This document shows, in pieces, positions 22,600-34,800 of a stretch of 64,000 bases of DNA; position 1 is the first letter of the stretch, and each line of letters starts with the position of its first letter. The translations under genes were made by a program, and so were the position numbers. This DNA comes from Pachyseris speciosa (lineage: Eukaryota; Cnidaria; Anthozoa; Scleractinia; Pachyseridae). A model generated the notes under the pieces. It made no database searches. It worked only from the letters and a program-made list of their open reading frames with translations, and was not told where the DNA came from. Location of the stretch: NCBI GenBank assembly GCA_016490735.1, contig JAEMWC010000128.1, positions 847,501 to 911,500 of the forward strand, given 5' to 3'.

Positions 22600-25428
22600 T
22601 TAAATTTTGTGTATCTCTTCCTCCATGACCAGTTTCATGCCAATGGACAAGGGCAGCTCCGGTTTCAAGTCTTCCCATAGTTCCTTGAGCACCCTGACAG
22701 TGTTGATATCTCTACTGCGCAGGTGTGGCACAACCTCTTTCACGCGTCCCTGGTCATTCCAGTTATACTTTTTCTTCAGTCGGGCAAAGAACTGCTCTAA
22801 TGTCTCCACACTGCTAATGCCCCCTAGAAAGGTAAGAAGCAGGGGAACACTGAGAGTGCATTCTTTTTCGACTATCCTCGCTATTTCTAATCAAATGTGG
22901 TTTTCCAAAAAATGAATATTCTATAAGAGGAACACCCTTAGCAGAAATGACCTGAAACCAACGCGAAAATAGCCTGGGACCGAGCGTCTGAACCTGACTT
23001 CCGATGCCCCTGACATCACGGGTTTGGCGAGCCGCGCACGATTTCCCGGCCAAAACTCTCCCACAAGAACGCCTGTGTATTCCGTGTAAACCTTATTCTG
23101 TTTATTCTTCTATTCCATTCATTCCGAAAACAGAATGGGTGCTAATAGAAAACTAATACTGTCCGCTGTTCCGGGTGTTCCTATTCCAGGTTAGAAACTT
23201 TACAACGCACGTGACATTTCACTCCAGCGGTTATGTCATGTGGAGTGTTTTGAGTGGGACCATTTCCTAATTCAGGCTATTTGAGGTGAAAGCTTTTGAA
23301 CAGAACTCAGTAGGCGTGACTTTACACAAGGTGGTTTGATCTTTTGAGAGAAGGAAATAAGGATGCATTACAAGTTGTCTGAATGAATGAACGAACGAAC
23401 GAACGAAAAATTGGATGGATGGATGGACGGACGGACGGACGAACGGACGGACGGACGTACGGACGGACGGGTGGATGTATGGATGGATGGATGGGTGGGT
23501 GGGTTGGTGGATGGGTGGGTGGGTGGATGGATGAATTAGGCTTTGAAGATGTGAGTGATCATCGCAGTTATGAACATTACTTAGGCAGTACTGAAAATAA
23601 AGCCTGAAAAAATTCAATTCTTTGCGATACCAGTGCAGAGTTCTACTAACTGAGTTACTAACAAGCCAACTGGAGTTGTTAATTTTTGTTGAAGTTATTT
23701 TCACTACTTCTTAAGAAGTGTTCATAAGATGTGACGATCTCTTTCAAAATGACCAGCGTTTTACCTCCAACAGCAAGCTCTCTCTCCTTCTGATTTTTCT
23801 CTCGCTGTTTGCGAATTCTTATGAAACTTTCAGCAGAAATCAGAGCAGAATCAAGGATGTCCAGAGCAGCTCGCTCCACAGCAAAAGACTTCTTGCTTCG
23901 CTCTTGAATATAATTAGCTATGAAGTAGGTTCGCTCGCTGGAACTGCCAGTCGCCTCAGACGCCATGTCAAAAGCGTTTCCTTTGGCGTTGTCGTCTCTT
24001 ATCGAGTCCAGGTAGGTGATCACAGTCACAGGGGCATAACCTGGGGAGACAATTGAAAGGTATTTTGTAAATTTAAAGCACTGTTCAAAACACTTTCATG
24101 GTTTAAGGTGCCGTAAGTGCAGCAAACCTGTCGCAGTACTATCATTATTTGACATGTGTAGCCCTTCTCGTAAAACGAAACCATCATAGTCTTGTATCAC
24201 ATAACTGAACAAGTCATACACGATATGTAACGCAAATCATGTGCCTGTAAAAATGTCTGTTAATTCAGTCCGTCCGTCCGTCCGTCTGTTCGTTAGTCAG
24301 CCAGTCCGTCCGTCCGTCAGTCAGTCTGTCAGTCATTCAGTCCGTCAGTCAGTCAGTCCGTCCGTCCTTCAGTCAGTCTGTCAGTCAGACAGCTCTCCGT
24401 CTGTCGCTCAGTCAGTGTGTCAGTCCGTCAGTCAGTCAGTCGGGACAGCTTTGCCTACACTGGGGCAAAGCTATGGAATGCTTTACAGAACAATATGAAG
24501 TGCATGAAGTCCATAAGAGGTTTCAAGAGTAACTTAGAAGATCTCAGTCTCTCTATCGAACCTTAACCTAAGCTTGCATATAATTTCGAAATATTGCTGT
24601 AATAAATATTCAATTGTCTAAAAGTTATCTTAAGAATTATTTTGAAAGTAGGATTTGATATAATTTTAGTGTACTTTTAATTTGTTCACGGCATTTGTGG
24701 AAAACAAAATGCAGTGTTTGTAAATTTGTGAACAAAATTACCGTGCTTAAATAAAGTTTTCAATCTATCGATCTATCTGTCCGTCCGTAGGTTCGTCTGT
24801 CCGTCCGTCCGTCCGTCAGTCCGTCAGTTCGTGGGGACTTTGAATAAGCATTCGCTTCAACCAAACCTGAAAGTATTCATCTCGCGTGCATGAAAGGTTG
24901 CCGCGGCCATGCAAAAAATCTAATGCAGCTCTTCTAACCAATCAGAGATTAAAAGGTTTCTGTTTAAACAAATGATGAGCTAAACCAGAATTACACCTGA
25001 CTTGGCCATTCGCACCTTTTTCCGCGCTCGACGCGGGTTGCATATTCACTCACACTCTTTATCGATATCACATTTGGCCTGGGGCTGTAATTGGCTAATT
25101 TCAGTGTTTACACTATTTCTTATTGGTCAGACGTCCTTTAGCTGGTTTGAGCGAAAAACTTACGCCATAAGTTAGTTCTTACTGAGTAGAGGAAAAAAGT
25201 ACGACCTATTGCAGTCCTGAAGGAAAGACTTATTTAGGAACGACCAACTTTGCCCTTACCGTCCTTCCTAAAGTGTTCTCTGATCTTCTTCAACGTGTCT
25301 TTATACTTGCCATCCTTCAAACGCGGATCATTTGCCTTCACCACAAATATCACTCCGTGAGCAAACTTGGCCAGCGCTTCAACTTTCCTGGCCACTTGAG
25401 AGTCTTTTCCTCTTCCACCCTCCCCTGG
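22600..25428 (-). CDS. GTPase-like host gene, three C-terminal exons
   Basis: Three minus-strand exons with good splice sites and matching phases: 25,428-25,260, 24,040-23,765 and 22,823-22,600 (stop at 22,600), together about 222 codons. The first encodes KVEALAKFAHGVIFVVKAND, like the end of a P-loop GTPase G domain with a hydrophobic strand before a K-x-N-D motif. The second gives VTVITYLDSIRDD, ASEATGSSS, TYFIANY and LDILDSALISAESFI. The third encodes a charged helical tail, ETLEQFFARLKKKYNW, possibly a small helical bundle. Introns are consistent (phase 1 at both junctions), so this region looks intact. The P-loop exon is not in view. I recall similar proteins among uncharacterised invertebrate dynamin/IMAP-like GTPases, but the family name is an inference. 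Confidence 0.65.
23390..23535. repeat. (GGAC/GGAT)n tetranucleotide array
   Basis: GAAC, GGAT, GGAC and GGGT tetranucleotides in succession. Open frames through it, such as a TDGRTDGRT peptide, are repeat artefacts. It lies in the last intron of the GTPase-like gene. Confidence 0.9.
24268..24443. repeat. (GTCC/GTCA)n tetranucleotide array
   Basis: GTCCGTCCGTCA-type units, which flank the LINE 3' fragment at 24,444. A second short array of the same type lies at 24,770-24,832, on the other side of the fragment. Confidence 0.9.
24444..24775 (+). pseudogene. LINE C-terminal tail and 3' UTR
   Basis: The first 120 bases encode DSFAYTGAKLWNAL, then SIRGFKSNL, and a stop at 24,564-24,566. This is the usual C-terminal end of CR1/L2-type LINE proteins. 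An AT-rich UTR with AATAAAG at 24,750 and a tetranucleotide tail follow. It is a severely 5'-truncated insertion inside an intron of the GTPase-like gene, on the opposite strand. Confidence 0.75.
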
Positions 25429-25453
25429 GTCATAATTAGAAACTGTTAGAAAC

Positions 25454-25763
25454 GTCCTTAATTTTGGTTTTAAGCGAAAGTAACTCAAAAACGAGCTTGG
25501 TGACCCTCATTTTTTTATTATTGAAAATTAATAAGTGCATCAAGATCCAACTTTTTGCAAAGTTTAAAAAAAGTTGTACTAGTGGATTCAGAGCCACCTT
25601 AAATTATCGAAAATTCAAGATGGCTCTGAATCCACTAGAAGAATTTTTCTTTGACTTTGCAAAAATTTGTATTTTTTATGCTAATTATTTCTCAACAATA
25701 AAAAATGGGGGTCACTGAACTCATCTTTTAGTTATTGTGGCTTAAAGCTAAATTAGGGGTGCT
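25454..25763. mobile_element. Long foldback hairpin element
   Basis: The whole 310-bp block is an imperfect palindrome. Outer parts CTTAATTTTGGTTTTAAGC and GCTTAAAGCTAAATTAG are inverted copies, and so are GGTGACCCTCATTTTTT and AAAAAATGGGGGTCAC. The centre has perfect 18-bp arms, CTAGTGGATTCAGAGCCA / TGGCTCTGAATCCACTAG, at about 25,581-25,598 and 25,620-25,637. It lies a few bases upstream of the first visible exon of the GTPase-like gene, inside the preceding intron. Confidence 0.75.
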
Positions 25764-26217
25764 TTAAACAGGTTATAGTGTTGCTATGGTGACCTATTAT
25801 GTCAAAAAAAGTTTCATAACTTGTTCACCAATGATTTGGCATTTGTTTGATACCACTATAAAGGTAACAATGTACAAACATTGGCAGCAATGATCCATCA
25901 AAATAAAGTGCTGAAAAATGCTGGAAACCGATGTGAGCCACCTTAACCTTTACTGTATTTTTTCCTTTTGTGGGTAGGCACCAAAGGACAAGAGCAAAGG
26001 AGAAAAGCCACCTTCAAAATATTTATCAAGTCTTTAATTACCAGTATTGACTAAGGTAAGATATTTATACTGCATCCATGGCAGTGCTTGTCAACTTCAT
26101 AACACAAATTAATGTGTGACTCACAGAATTAGAACTTCAATGTCCCAGTCAAATACAAAATGAAGCGACCAAACAAACAAAATGAAAGTATTGATAGAAT
26201 AGACTTGAGTCACTTAC

Positions 26218-26293
26218 AAGCCTCGGCATAAAGTTGCTTGATGGGTCTGCTCATTGTTTTCATGACCACTTCAATTTGAACTATCTTCAGTTC
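26218..26293 (-). CDS. Possible further upstream exon
   Basis: A 76-bp segment between TTGCCACAG and GCTT|GTAAGTG on the minus strand. Its only open frame encodes ELKIVQIEVVMKTMSRPIKQ and more. It ends in phase 1, which does not fit the phase-0 start of the exon at 25,428. Either another exon lies between them or this belongs to a different transcript. Confidence 0.35.
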
Positions 26294-26399
26294 CTGTGGC
26301 AACTATGACATGTATTAAAGTCTTCCACAGGATGTAGCATGTACATGTAATGTCAAAAAGCGACAAACAGTTTGTAGGCCAAATGTATGTGTATTATAA

Positions 26400-26655
26400 A
26401 GGGGGTCAGTTTCTAAAGAAACTATGGTGCTGCATTGGTGGGGATGTGGTGCACAAAAATTTGGTTTATCAACGGAGTTGATAATGTAAATTGACCACCA
26501 TAAAGACATTCAAAAGCAGAGGTTTCGAGCACTAGCCCGTCATCTGAGCGCTCTGATGAAGTGCTAGCACTCAAAATGTCAGCTTTTTAAATCTTTTTAT
26601 GGTGGTAAATTTACATTATCAACTCAATTGATAAAACCAAATTTTGATATGTATT
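26400..26655. repeat. Degenerate inverted Penelope tail pair
   Basis: Left half (26,400-26,510) is the minus-strand tail (TTTCTAAAGAAAC, TTTATCAACGGAGTTG, TAAATTGACCACC). Right half (26,570-26,650) is the plus-strand equivalent. Between them, CTGATGA (26,561-26,567), a GTGCTAGCAC stem and AAAATGTC mirror the CTGACGA/GAAAC/GTC block of the other copies. Confidence 0.5.
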
Positions 26656-28419
26656 GTGCACATGTCAACGGCTTCCCCATGGTGCCAACCCCCGGGCCAA
26701 CCAGGGGGATTGTAAAATCAGTCAAGCAAACTTGAGGAATTTCCCCGGGGGTCGGGGAATCCCTCAAGACAAAGACCCCTGGATGAGGTGTCTCTCACCT
26801 GAAAATCCCCGTGACATCCTTTTCAAACTTGTGAATTCCCCCACCCCCTTATCTTTGATCATAAAACAATGTCAAGATTTTCCCCTACCCTCGGGCAAAG
26901 AATCCCATCCATCCATCCATGCATTCTGCCACTTATCTCCCTGGTAGGCCTGGGGGTTGACCCCGCGGGGAAGCGGATGACATGTGCATTATAGACCCTT
27001 GTGTAACACAATACGTGTATACTTATGTACATTCTTCAATCCTTTTCTTTTGGACTGATAAAATCCGTTTTCCAGCACTTAAACTTGCAAATAGTTAAAT
27101 ATTAAGATGACGGTTTGATAGTAAACTATGGGAGTCACCAAGTTTGTGTCCGAGCTAGAGACACAAATGAGGGTCTTTTTAACGGGTGGCACTGTTCCTA
27201 TGGTAACTTGTCGTGTCAATAAACAATAATTGGGCATCCATTTGTTTCCACACGCTTTTCGAACGTTTCAAACGTTTTATAAACAGACGTCTTTTTAACT
27301 ACTTTTAATTGTTATACAGTTTTATCAGGGATCGCTTTAACGCAGAAATCGTGCATTTTTATGCAAACAAAATCTAAAATGCATCTTCCAAATTTTAATG
27401 AGTCCCAGGACGCAAGAAATTGATTAAATAAGTCACTCTACTTGTTTTGTGGAAATGTCAGTCGATTTGGTTGTTTGAGTAACATTTAAAATATTAGATT
27501 GAAGCGAACTAAGATTGTGGCCACCGTATTTGATTTAGCTACGCAAAGGAGACTGGAGAATGGAGATGATTTCACATTTGGGAAACTACATTAGCTACCG
27601 GCATTTTATTGCCAGCGAGAAATTCAAGTGCATGCTTACTTACCTGTATACATTTATAGCAACGAACGACCATGTGAAAAGGGTGGAAGACATAGTCATT
27701 TTAGCCAATTAGCTAAAATGTTTTGATGGTTGCTAACTTAGGGTTCAGGCGATGATGTATTGACGATTTGCAAGAACTCGTTCACAAAGGATGAAAAAAT
27801 TTCCAACGATAGGCGCTTGTACGTCACATGGATCCAGTGGATCACAAAAGTACAGCAAACGTATTGCTTCATGCGTGACATTGAGTACTATTCACCTGTT
27901 AAAAAATCTTGTCTCATTGGAAAAAAATTGTGTTGCCACGCTTTAGTGAGCTATCAAGAGAAACAATCAATTAAACATTATTTAAGAATGAAAGTAATTT
28001 TCCAGTCACTCTTTTTTATAACAAAAGAACTAGTTTTTTGTAAGAGTAGGTCATCAAGATTTTGGGATCCCCTCCAAAATGCTTGGGACCCCAATTTGGC
28101 AAGACATATGGGTGCCAGGACCCAGATTGAAAAATCCTAGTGCCATCCCTGCCTATATTGTCAATTTATCGTAGTTCAACTGTAATCCGGAACGTTTTTA
28201 GTTTTTGGAATTAATAAAGACCATTTACTTTCCTTTAAGAGGTTTTGTTTGTCACGAGCGTCATTGGCTTTCGTTGTATCGGCGTTTCGTTAGACAAAGC
28301 TGATGACCTGTGTTGAATTTGTCAACATTTAAGATCGTTCACGTTTAGCCAACTACCATGAATTAATTTAGCCTAACAGGAAGTTATAGTCAACTTGATT
28401 ATCATCTGTCTTGTTTCAG

Positions 28420-28556
28420 CTAAATACAAATCACAGTGGTAAGGGACATTCAATAGAGCATCTTATTGACGCATTCAAATCAGTAGAGACGTCCAGTCCA
28501 GGCCTCACCGATGGCTCGGTAGACAAGATTGTCGACAATGTCAAGCGTGCTAAAAG
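28420..28556 (+). CDS. Candidate host exon (copy B)
   Basis: Duplicate of the exon at 2,423-2,559 with the same acceptor, donor and single open frame. Differences are about two codons, with no stop. Preservation of splice sites and frame in both copies is the main reason to believe it was coding. Product unknown. Confidence 0.4.
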
Positions 28557-28842
28557 GTAAGGTTCCTATCGAACCGCTCTGCATAGTGAAACACACAGTG
28601 CCAGCTGTATAAAATATTATTTCGTCGTTGTTTTGTTCATTATCGGTGTCTTTATTTCTATCAAAACCGATGAATAACGTCCTTTATTTGACAGAAATGG
28701 CGATCGCTGAGGGTAGGGGACATAGTTCTAATTTATTTCGTATACATAAAGAAATGCGAAGTTGAGCGAGCCGTAACTACGTATTTATTTGGGGCCGTAT
28801 TTACGGAGGGGCCATAAGCTGTTAGTACTTACTAACATATAC

Positions 28843-30215
28843 CGTAAAAGCTCTGTTAAGCCCCCGGAGAAGCGGGGGGGAGGCTTTTTCGAGAGGGGGC
28901 TTAATACAGAAGGGGGTGCTTATTTCAAATCTTAAACTCGCCGTTTTCGGCTTAACCCATTGACTACCGGAGGTTTTTACATTTTCGGAGTGATTTTCCA
29001 CCTATAAACGATGAATAGCAATTCGTGACTCTTTATTTGAACTACCAGGGAAAAGTGGTGCTGTCCTAAGCCACTGGAGGCTCAAGGTTTCTGAAAACGT
29101 CATTTTGACGTAGCTATTTTTTATCCGTGAAGCGACAACAATGGCCCAAGTTGGGTTTGCTTGCGATTTCTGCTAAATTTATAGCCATTTTTCATCTTTA
29201 GCGGCTGCCTGATGAGCATCATTAAGCGTGACGGTAGCTAAGAGTCCACTTTCTCAAAGAATCGAGCAAGGTGATGTACTTTGTTGTTGAATTTGGCTTG
29301 TTACTCGACGAACTGGGAATTTGGCCGGTCGAACACTTAGTACCTTTGGGACTCGACTATTGATGAATTTCTCGACCTACCGCCACATATTTTGGAATTT
29401 CTGTGTACTGAAGATGAGCACGAGTAGGAAATTTTGGCGGTAGGTCGGAGTGGCTGTAGACTTAGTTTGTATGTGAAAGAATTGGGGGAAGGAACGGGTG
29501 CTGTCAAAAATTCTGGTTAGTTCCCAGCATGCAATGCGCTCAAGATGTTGAAAATGTCGGGAAGGCCCGAATGCACTGGAACAAAAGGCTGTCTCTACGC
29601 TCGGGAGAAGAATATGAAGAAAAAAAGTCATTTCTAAGCTAGAAAAAGGACTGAATTTCGTTATGATGGTTGAATTTTGGTTTTTCGACGATGATTTCCC
29701 TAAAAAACATGAAGGCAAAAAGGGGCATTTTTGTTGTTTCTCTTTGACGTTAAAAACGGCCAGTTTCGTTCTTGTCCAAACTCAAAAGGCCATATTTGGT
29801 CAAAATCGCTACGTTTCTTGCATTTATTGTATATCCAAATTTAAAGGGCATTCCATTTCGTGCTCACAACTAACAGTTAAGGCAATATTCGTGCGATTGA
29901 GAAAGTTGCAATGTTTTGAAGCATGGGAGTTTTTTACGGCCGGTTTTGGCCGGCACGGGTGCCAATGGGTTAAAATAGTTTTTGTACAAAACTACAGTGA
30001 AACTTTATTATTTAATTAAGAGCAGCAAACATTTCAATGTGTTGGAGTGTATACCAACTGGGCCGCATGAAGTGGATTTCGTAAGAGGGGAGGGACTAAT
30101 TACAAAATCTCATGTTCCAAAACGGCGGGCGGGATTTATTACAAAAAGCCCATTTCCAAACGGGGGTCTTATTAGAGAGGGGGGCAGGGGCGGGCTTAAT
30201 GGAGCTTTTACGGTA
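28843..30215. mobile_element. Foldback MITE (copy B) carrying a nested insertion
   Basis: Same ends as 2,843-3,196 (TACCGTAAAAGCTC / GAGCTTTTACGGTA; the match is even better here). It is split by the 1,014-bp piggyBac-type element. Confidence 0.65.
28956..29969. mobile_element. piggyBac-type non-autonomous element, TTAA target
   Basis: Bounded by TTAA on both sides (28,952-28,955 and 29,970-29,973), with ends CCCATTGACTACC and GGGTGCCAATGGG. The outer CCCATTG is an inverted repeat. Copy A has the intact empty site (CGGCTTAAAATAG, TTAA at 2,959-2,962), so ends and duplication are proven by comparison. TTAA targeting and CCC..GGG termini are the hallmark of piggyBac. No transposase ORF is present. 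Confidence 0.85.
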
Positions 30216-31401
30216 CCTCAGGACATTGTTGGAAATACTTCCTATAAGGAAAAGTTTCGTATTCACGTTAACCTGTGTCACTAGTAAAAATCAACGTAAC
30301 GTCTTGAAGATATTTACAGTGCTTTCTATGATACTGACACATTGTTGTGACTTTCACCTTGTTAATTTTGCAGGTGATAACATAGCAAGATTCATGGTTT
30401 CACACGATTCAGAAGAACAATAGTCACTCCATACAAGCCGCTTGTGAGCAGAGTTCTACTTTGGTCACCAGTATTAACTTATTTCATGTTTAAAGAAGCA
30501 AAATTTTTTATCACAGAACGTTTTAAAAAATTGTACAGTCTAGCGTAATGCCGCATTCCAGTTTTCATGTGGGCTCATAAACTTGATTAATCGTGAATAC
30601 AACTATACATGTCTCACTCGGGCGATGTGGTCCCCTTTGTATGCATAACTTTTTCCGCAACACCTCCAGGGTTACATGAAAACTGACTGACTTATGAAAC
30701 GAGGTGCGCAGGGGTGGCATCTTGTTAGGTTTCTTTTGGTAATTGGGCTTAGTGTTTTGCAAATAAATACTTATACGTGTAGTAAGAATAAATTTCCAAC
30801 GATAAGCCAGCCTGTATATGAAGTTTTCTTCAGGACTAACTTTCGACAAATAAAAAATGTCTTCCTAACCTTGATTGCTTTTTAATCCAAAAGAACACGT
30901 CATCTGATCAAAGGCTCCTCTGAGCCAGCTCATGGATGCATCTTGCTACACTAATTGCGATCTACACTTGACTAGAATGCAATCTCTTTCCCAGAGTCAA
31001 TCTAACGTATTATTCAACCTAGACAGGTCGTGATGTATTCTCGCCCGCACGCAACCTCCCATCAAAGAGAACGTTGTATGACACCCCGAAAGTTACAGCA
31101 TGGTAACTGTACTTTGCCACAATTACTTTCAAAAATAATTTTTATACTGATCGTTTATTTAAGCCAAAGGATAAAGACTTTCTCAACAAGATTAAGATCG
31201 ATGTTTTGGCGGCTAGATTTCAGAATACGCAGCCATTTTATTTACATACCATTGAATAACAATAGCGTCCATGCCTATGACTTGGAAAGCTATTTCAGAC
31301 ATAACGTGCCTGTCTCAGTAAAATTGATCATATTTTTTTCCCAAAACATATGCGTTGCTTGTCTAAATAGGTTTTTTTTGTGGAAAAGCTCTGCTGGCTA
31401 C

Positions 31402-31602
31402 TTATACATCGGCGAAACAGGAAGACGACTAGGTGACCGATTCCGAGAACATCTACGTGATGTTGAGAAAGATGACAGAGACGCATCCAAACCAGTCGCT
31501 CGACATCTTAATCTTCCCAGCCATTCCAAACAACACATGTCGATCTCCGGCCTTTCCATCAAGGTACCACGGAAAGCCGTAAAAATCTTGAGCAAAAATT
31601 GA
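31402..31602 (+). pseudogene. Penelope GIY-YIG fragment (copy B)
   Basis: Encodes LYIGETGRRLGDRFREH and ASKPVARHLNL and then loses frame near 31,560 (a deletion relative to 4,540). The ~70 bp upstream of LYIGE present in copy A are missing. The plus-strand 3' tail follows to about 31,840. Confidence 0.78.
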
Positions 31603-31840
31603 TCTTTCAAATCGGCACTCTTAATCCCCATGGTATCAACGAGCGCTTTTCATTCAATTAATTTATTCCTGTTACGTTACCATGTTACCACCAATAGCGT
31701 AGCTCCATTTTCGGTATATAAACCATACACAACCCACAATTCCTCGATTCGCTCCGACGAAGGGCTAACGCTCGAAACGTCAGCTAATCGAATCCCTGTA
31801 CGGTGGTCAATTTACATTATCAAGTCCGTTGATTAACCAA
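31603..31840 (+). repeat. Penelope 3' region (copy B)
   Basis: Same tail as 4,647-4,840, including CCGACGAAGGGCTAACG and CTCGAAACGTCAGC. Confidence 0.6.
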
Positions 31841-34800
31841 ATTTTCTTGAGCAAAGAGGATTGTGTGATACTACCAGGGGAGGGACAGAAGAAGTGTCTC
31901 ATCTAAGTTTAATGAATAAATTAATAAGGATCGAGTGAGTGAGTGAGTGAGTGACATCAGAGTGCCTTCTATACCTCATGGCATGACTACGTCATCCATG
32001 AGCTAAAAAAGGAATACTGTGTGAATGATATGAGACTGGTTTGACGGGCTGCGCTCGATATTCCAGCCAAAGCTGTCCCAGAAGAACGCATTTTCGGTGT
32101 ATTCCGCGTGAACCATGTTCTCTTCATTCTGTTGTCGGGAGCAGATTAAACGGGATCTATTCGGTTTATTCCGAAACAGAATAGGTCCTTAACGAACGAG
32201 AAAAACGTCAATTACGAATATTCACATTTCGGAATAGTACTAAAACTACGCGCGTAAAGAAAACGCGTCCGCCGCAACACGCCCCGCGTACACTGTCAAT
32301 ACAGAGATCGCTTTCTCGTCTACGGCAAATCACAAATATAACCGCGTGACTACGCGGGAATTATTTTGCATGGTTGCCATTTAAGTGTCAATTCTTCTGA
32401 GAAAGCTTCAAACGAGAACCTGACAATTTGAAGTTTTTCGTAAACATGATGCTAAATAATATACCTGAGCTAAAACCGATCTGAAGACAACAGCGGCGTG
32501 AAATTAGCCGTTATTAAGTTTTTACACTAGCCTGGAATGCAACAGTGGAACACTTGTAGAGTGGGAGAACAAAACCTCCTGGTTCACGGACCATTTTCTC
32601 CCGCCCCATGCGTTTTTCTCCCGACTCTACCCGCTTATCGTGTTGCTCCCATCCCCGATAAATTATTCTCTTCCGCCTCCCGTTCGTCTTAAAACTCCCA
32701 CCTTCCCCTCCCCCCCTCGCCTACCCTTCCCTCCCCTATCTTCCCATGCTCCCACCTAGCTTCCCTCCCCCCAACCCAAAGATGCCATACTACAGTGAAA
32801 AGTGGAGATTAGTGTTGTACCCTTGAATAGCAGAAAACGGGCTCCGCGAAACAGAAACAGGGAAACACTAGCAGCGTATTACATACTGCTTCGAATTAGT
32901 GTAATAACAGCAGAGTTTCTTTGCATGGTGGAACGATGGAATATTAATATAAAGGTAGTACATAGTAAGATTTATAATGATACTAGGACTGAGTGGAGCC
33001 CGGACTGTCCAATTATTCAGGCCTGTTGCCTACACCACTCCAATAATGTTCTGATCTTAGCTGGTGTGGTAAAACCTCTTTTTGTTAGCTCACTTAAGTC
33101 TGGCTTCCATTTAAGACGTCGCAAAAGATCTGAGCGATTCGGGCGACTCATACGTTTCCATATAATCGCCTGTAAGATTCAGAAGCATGCAGTGGTTGCA
33201 TAAATTTATGGTTCCAACGACATTACTTGTGATAGACAATTTATGGACTTGAATTGATTTGAGTTTGAGATCAGGTTTGAGTTAACAACAAAACACAAAA
33301 TTAGTTTTGGTCGGCCTTGGGCTCTTTCAGACTTTGCTGTAGTAGTATCACACATGATAGCGAAAACCCCTAACTTTAACTAGCGCTGTGTTTTTGGGTA
33401 TCCCCGCTGGGGATACCAATATAACTCAAGGGATATATTTTGTGACTCAAACTGTACTCATGTTCGTTGTTTTTGGACAGTGATGCATGTATAAATTAAT
33501 GCATGGGGCTGTGCGGAAATCTTGCTAATGTTCCTCGCGTTAACTTTAGACTTGCTTTAGGTTTTTTGGTTTTCTAGACCAGAGATAATTCCGTATTCAG
33601 TAAAAGTAAAATGTGAGGACGCCTCATGGTAATGCTTCTCTTGTTCGTAAAGCAACCAGGCCCATTCCGTTAATGTTTTGAAAGGCAAGCCAAAATGCAC
33701 AGGTGGAGCGTTTCATTCGCGTCACTACCGGCCATATTGGTTTACTGAAACAAAAGAAAGTATTTGCATAAAAATAGAGTGCAATTCCCAGAGGTTTAGT
33801 TTGGAACACCAACATGGCCGCCATGACGCCATGTGAAAACACTCTACAACGAAAGTACACTCAGATCCCTTCTTTCTCCTGATATTTTCTTTTCTTAGAA
33901 ATCAGTGAACACCAAGGAAACGATGCAACATTTAATTACCGATACAACATTTAATTACCCCTTTTTTTAGATATTTTTTAGAACTTTAGCACTGTCTGTA
34001 CAGCGGTAAGATGAAGACGCTTCCCTTAATGCTTTATGTAGAACCAATCTTTTTCCTTCATTCTTTTAACATGTTTTAGGCAGGATTCTCCGTCGGTTTG
34101 TTCCTCGTGATCGTCACCGCAGTCAGGTTCACTTCCTCCGCTGCCTGAAGCGAAATCAAACGACCAAATAAGAAAATAATTAAAGCTTGTTCGGGATAAC
34201 TTTCTTTTTGCAGTAGCTCTCTCTTTTTCAACTGGTATCGTTGTCGTGTATCTTGTGCAGTGAATCATTGATTAGCAACATGGAGTGGCTACGAACCTGA
34301 GAATGTGACAGCAAAATAAACGATCGGTCTGCCCTTCTGAAAATCAAGAGATAGAAAATAATAAACATCCTTGAAAATGTTATTCCATTTCTTTTCAAGC
34401 TCATGCATGAATCATTTGTGCTTTTCAACCCTATTTTGTGTTATTTAACTTTGTTTCTCCTTTTTTTACCTTTGTCGCGCATGACCTTGGATGCCCCTGG
34501 ATAAATAAAAAAAAAGATATTAATTAGTCGCTTTCTCGAGGGAGAAGCAAACCATAATTTCCACAACACAAGAGGACCATGAAAACTTACAAAGTTGGGC
34601 CAATGTTTTCAAGGTCCAATCCATTTCAATCCTTGTCATCACTAGCCAAAGAGGTTTATTTATAGTTTTGACATTGAAAGTTTTGGCAAACTGGGAAAAT
34701 AATTTTAAACAAAACTACAGTATTAGTTTTGGGTTTCCTTTGCTTCCAAAATCTTTTTTTTTTTTTTACCTTATCGAAGTAATATTGAAAATTCGCGACA

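Noticed and set aside
23383..23607. Open frame of TDGRTDGRT/MGGWVGGW repeats
   Set aside because: Translation of a GGAC/GGAT microsatellite; the opposite strand is equally open. Not a gene.
24241..24498. Serine/valine-rich ORF (SVRPSVR repeats)
   Set aside because: Translation of the GTCC/GTCA array running into a LINE tail in a different frame.
27760..28140. 126-codon ORF in copy B
   Set aside because: The duplicate region in copy A is interrupted by several stops. No family resemblance and an AT-rich composition; treated as chance.
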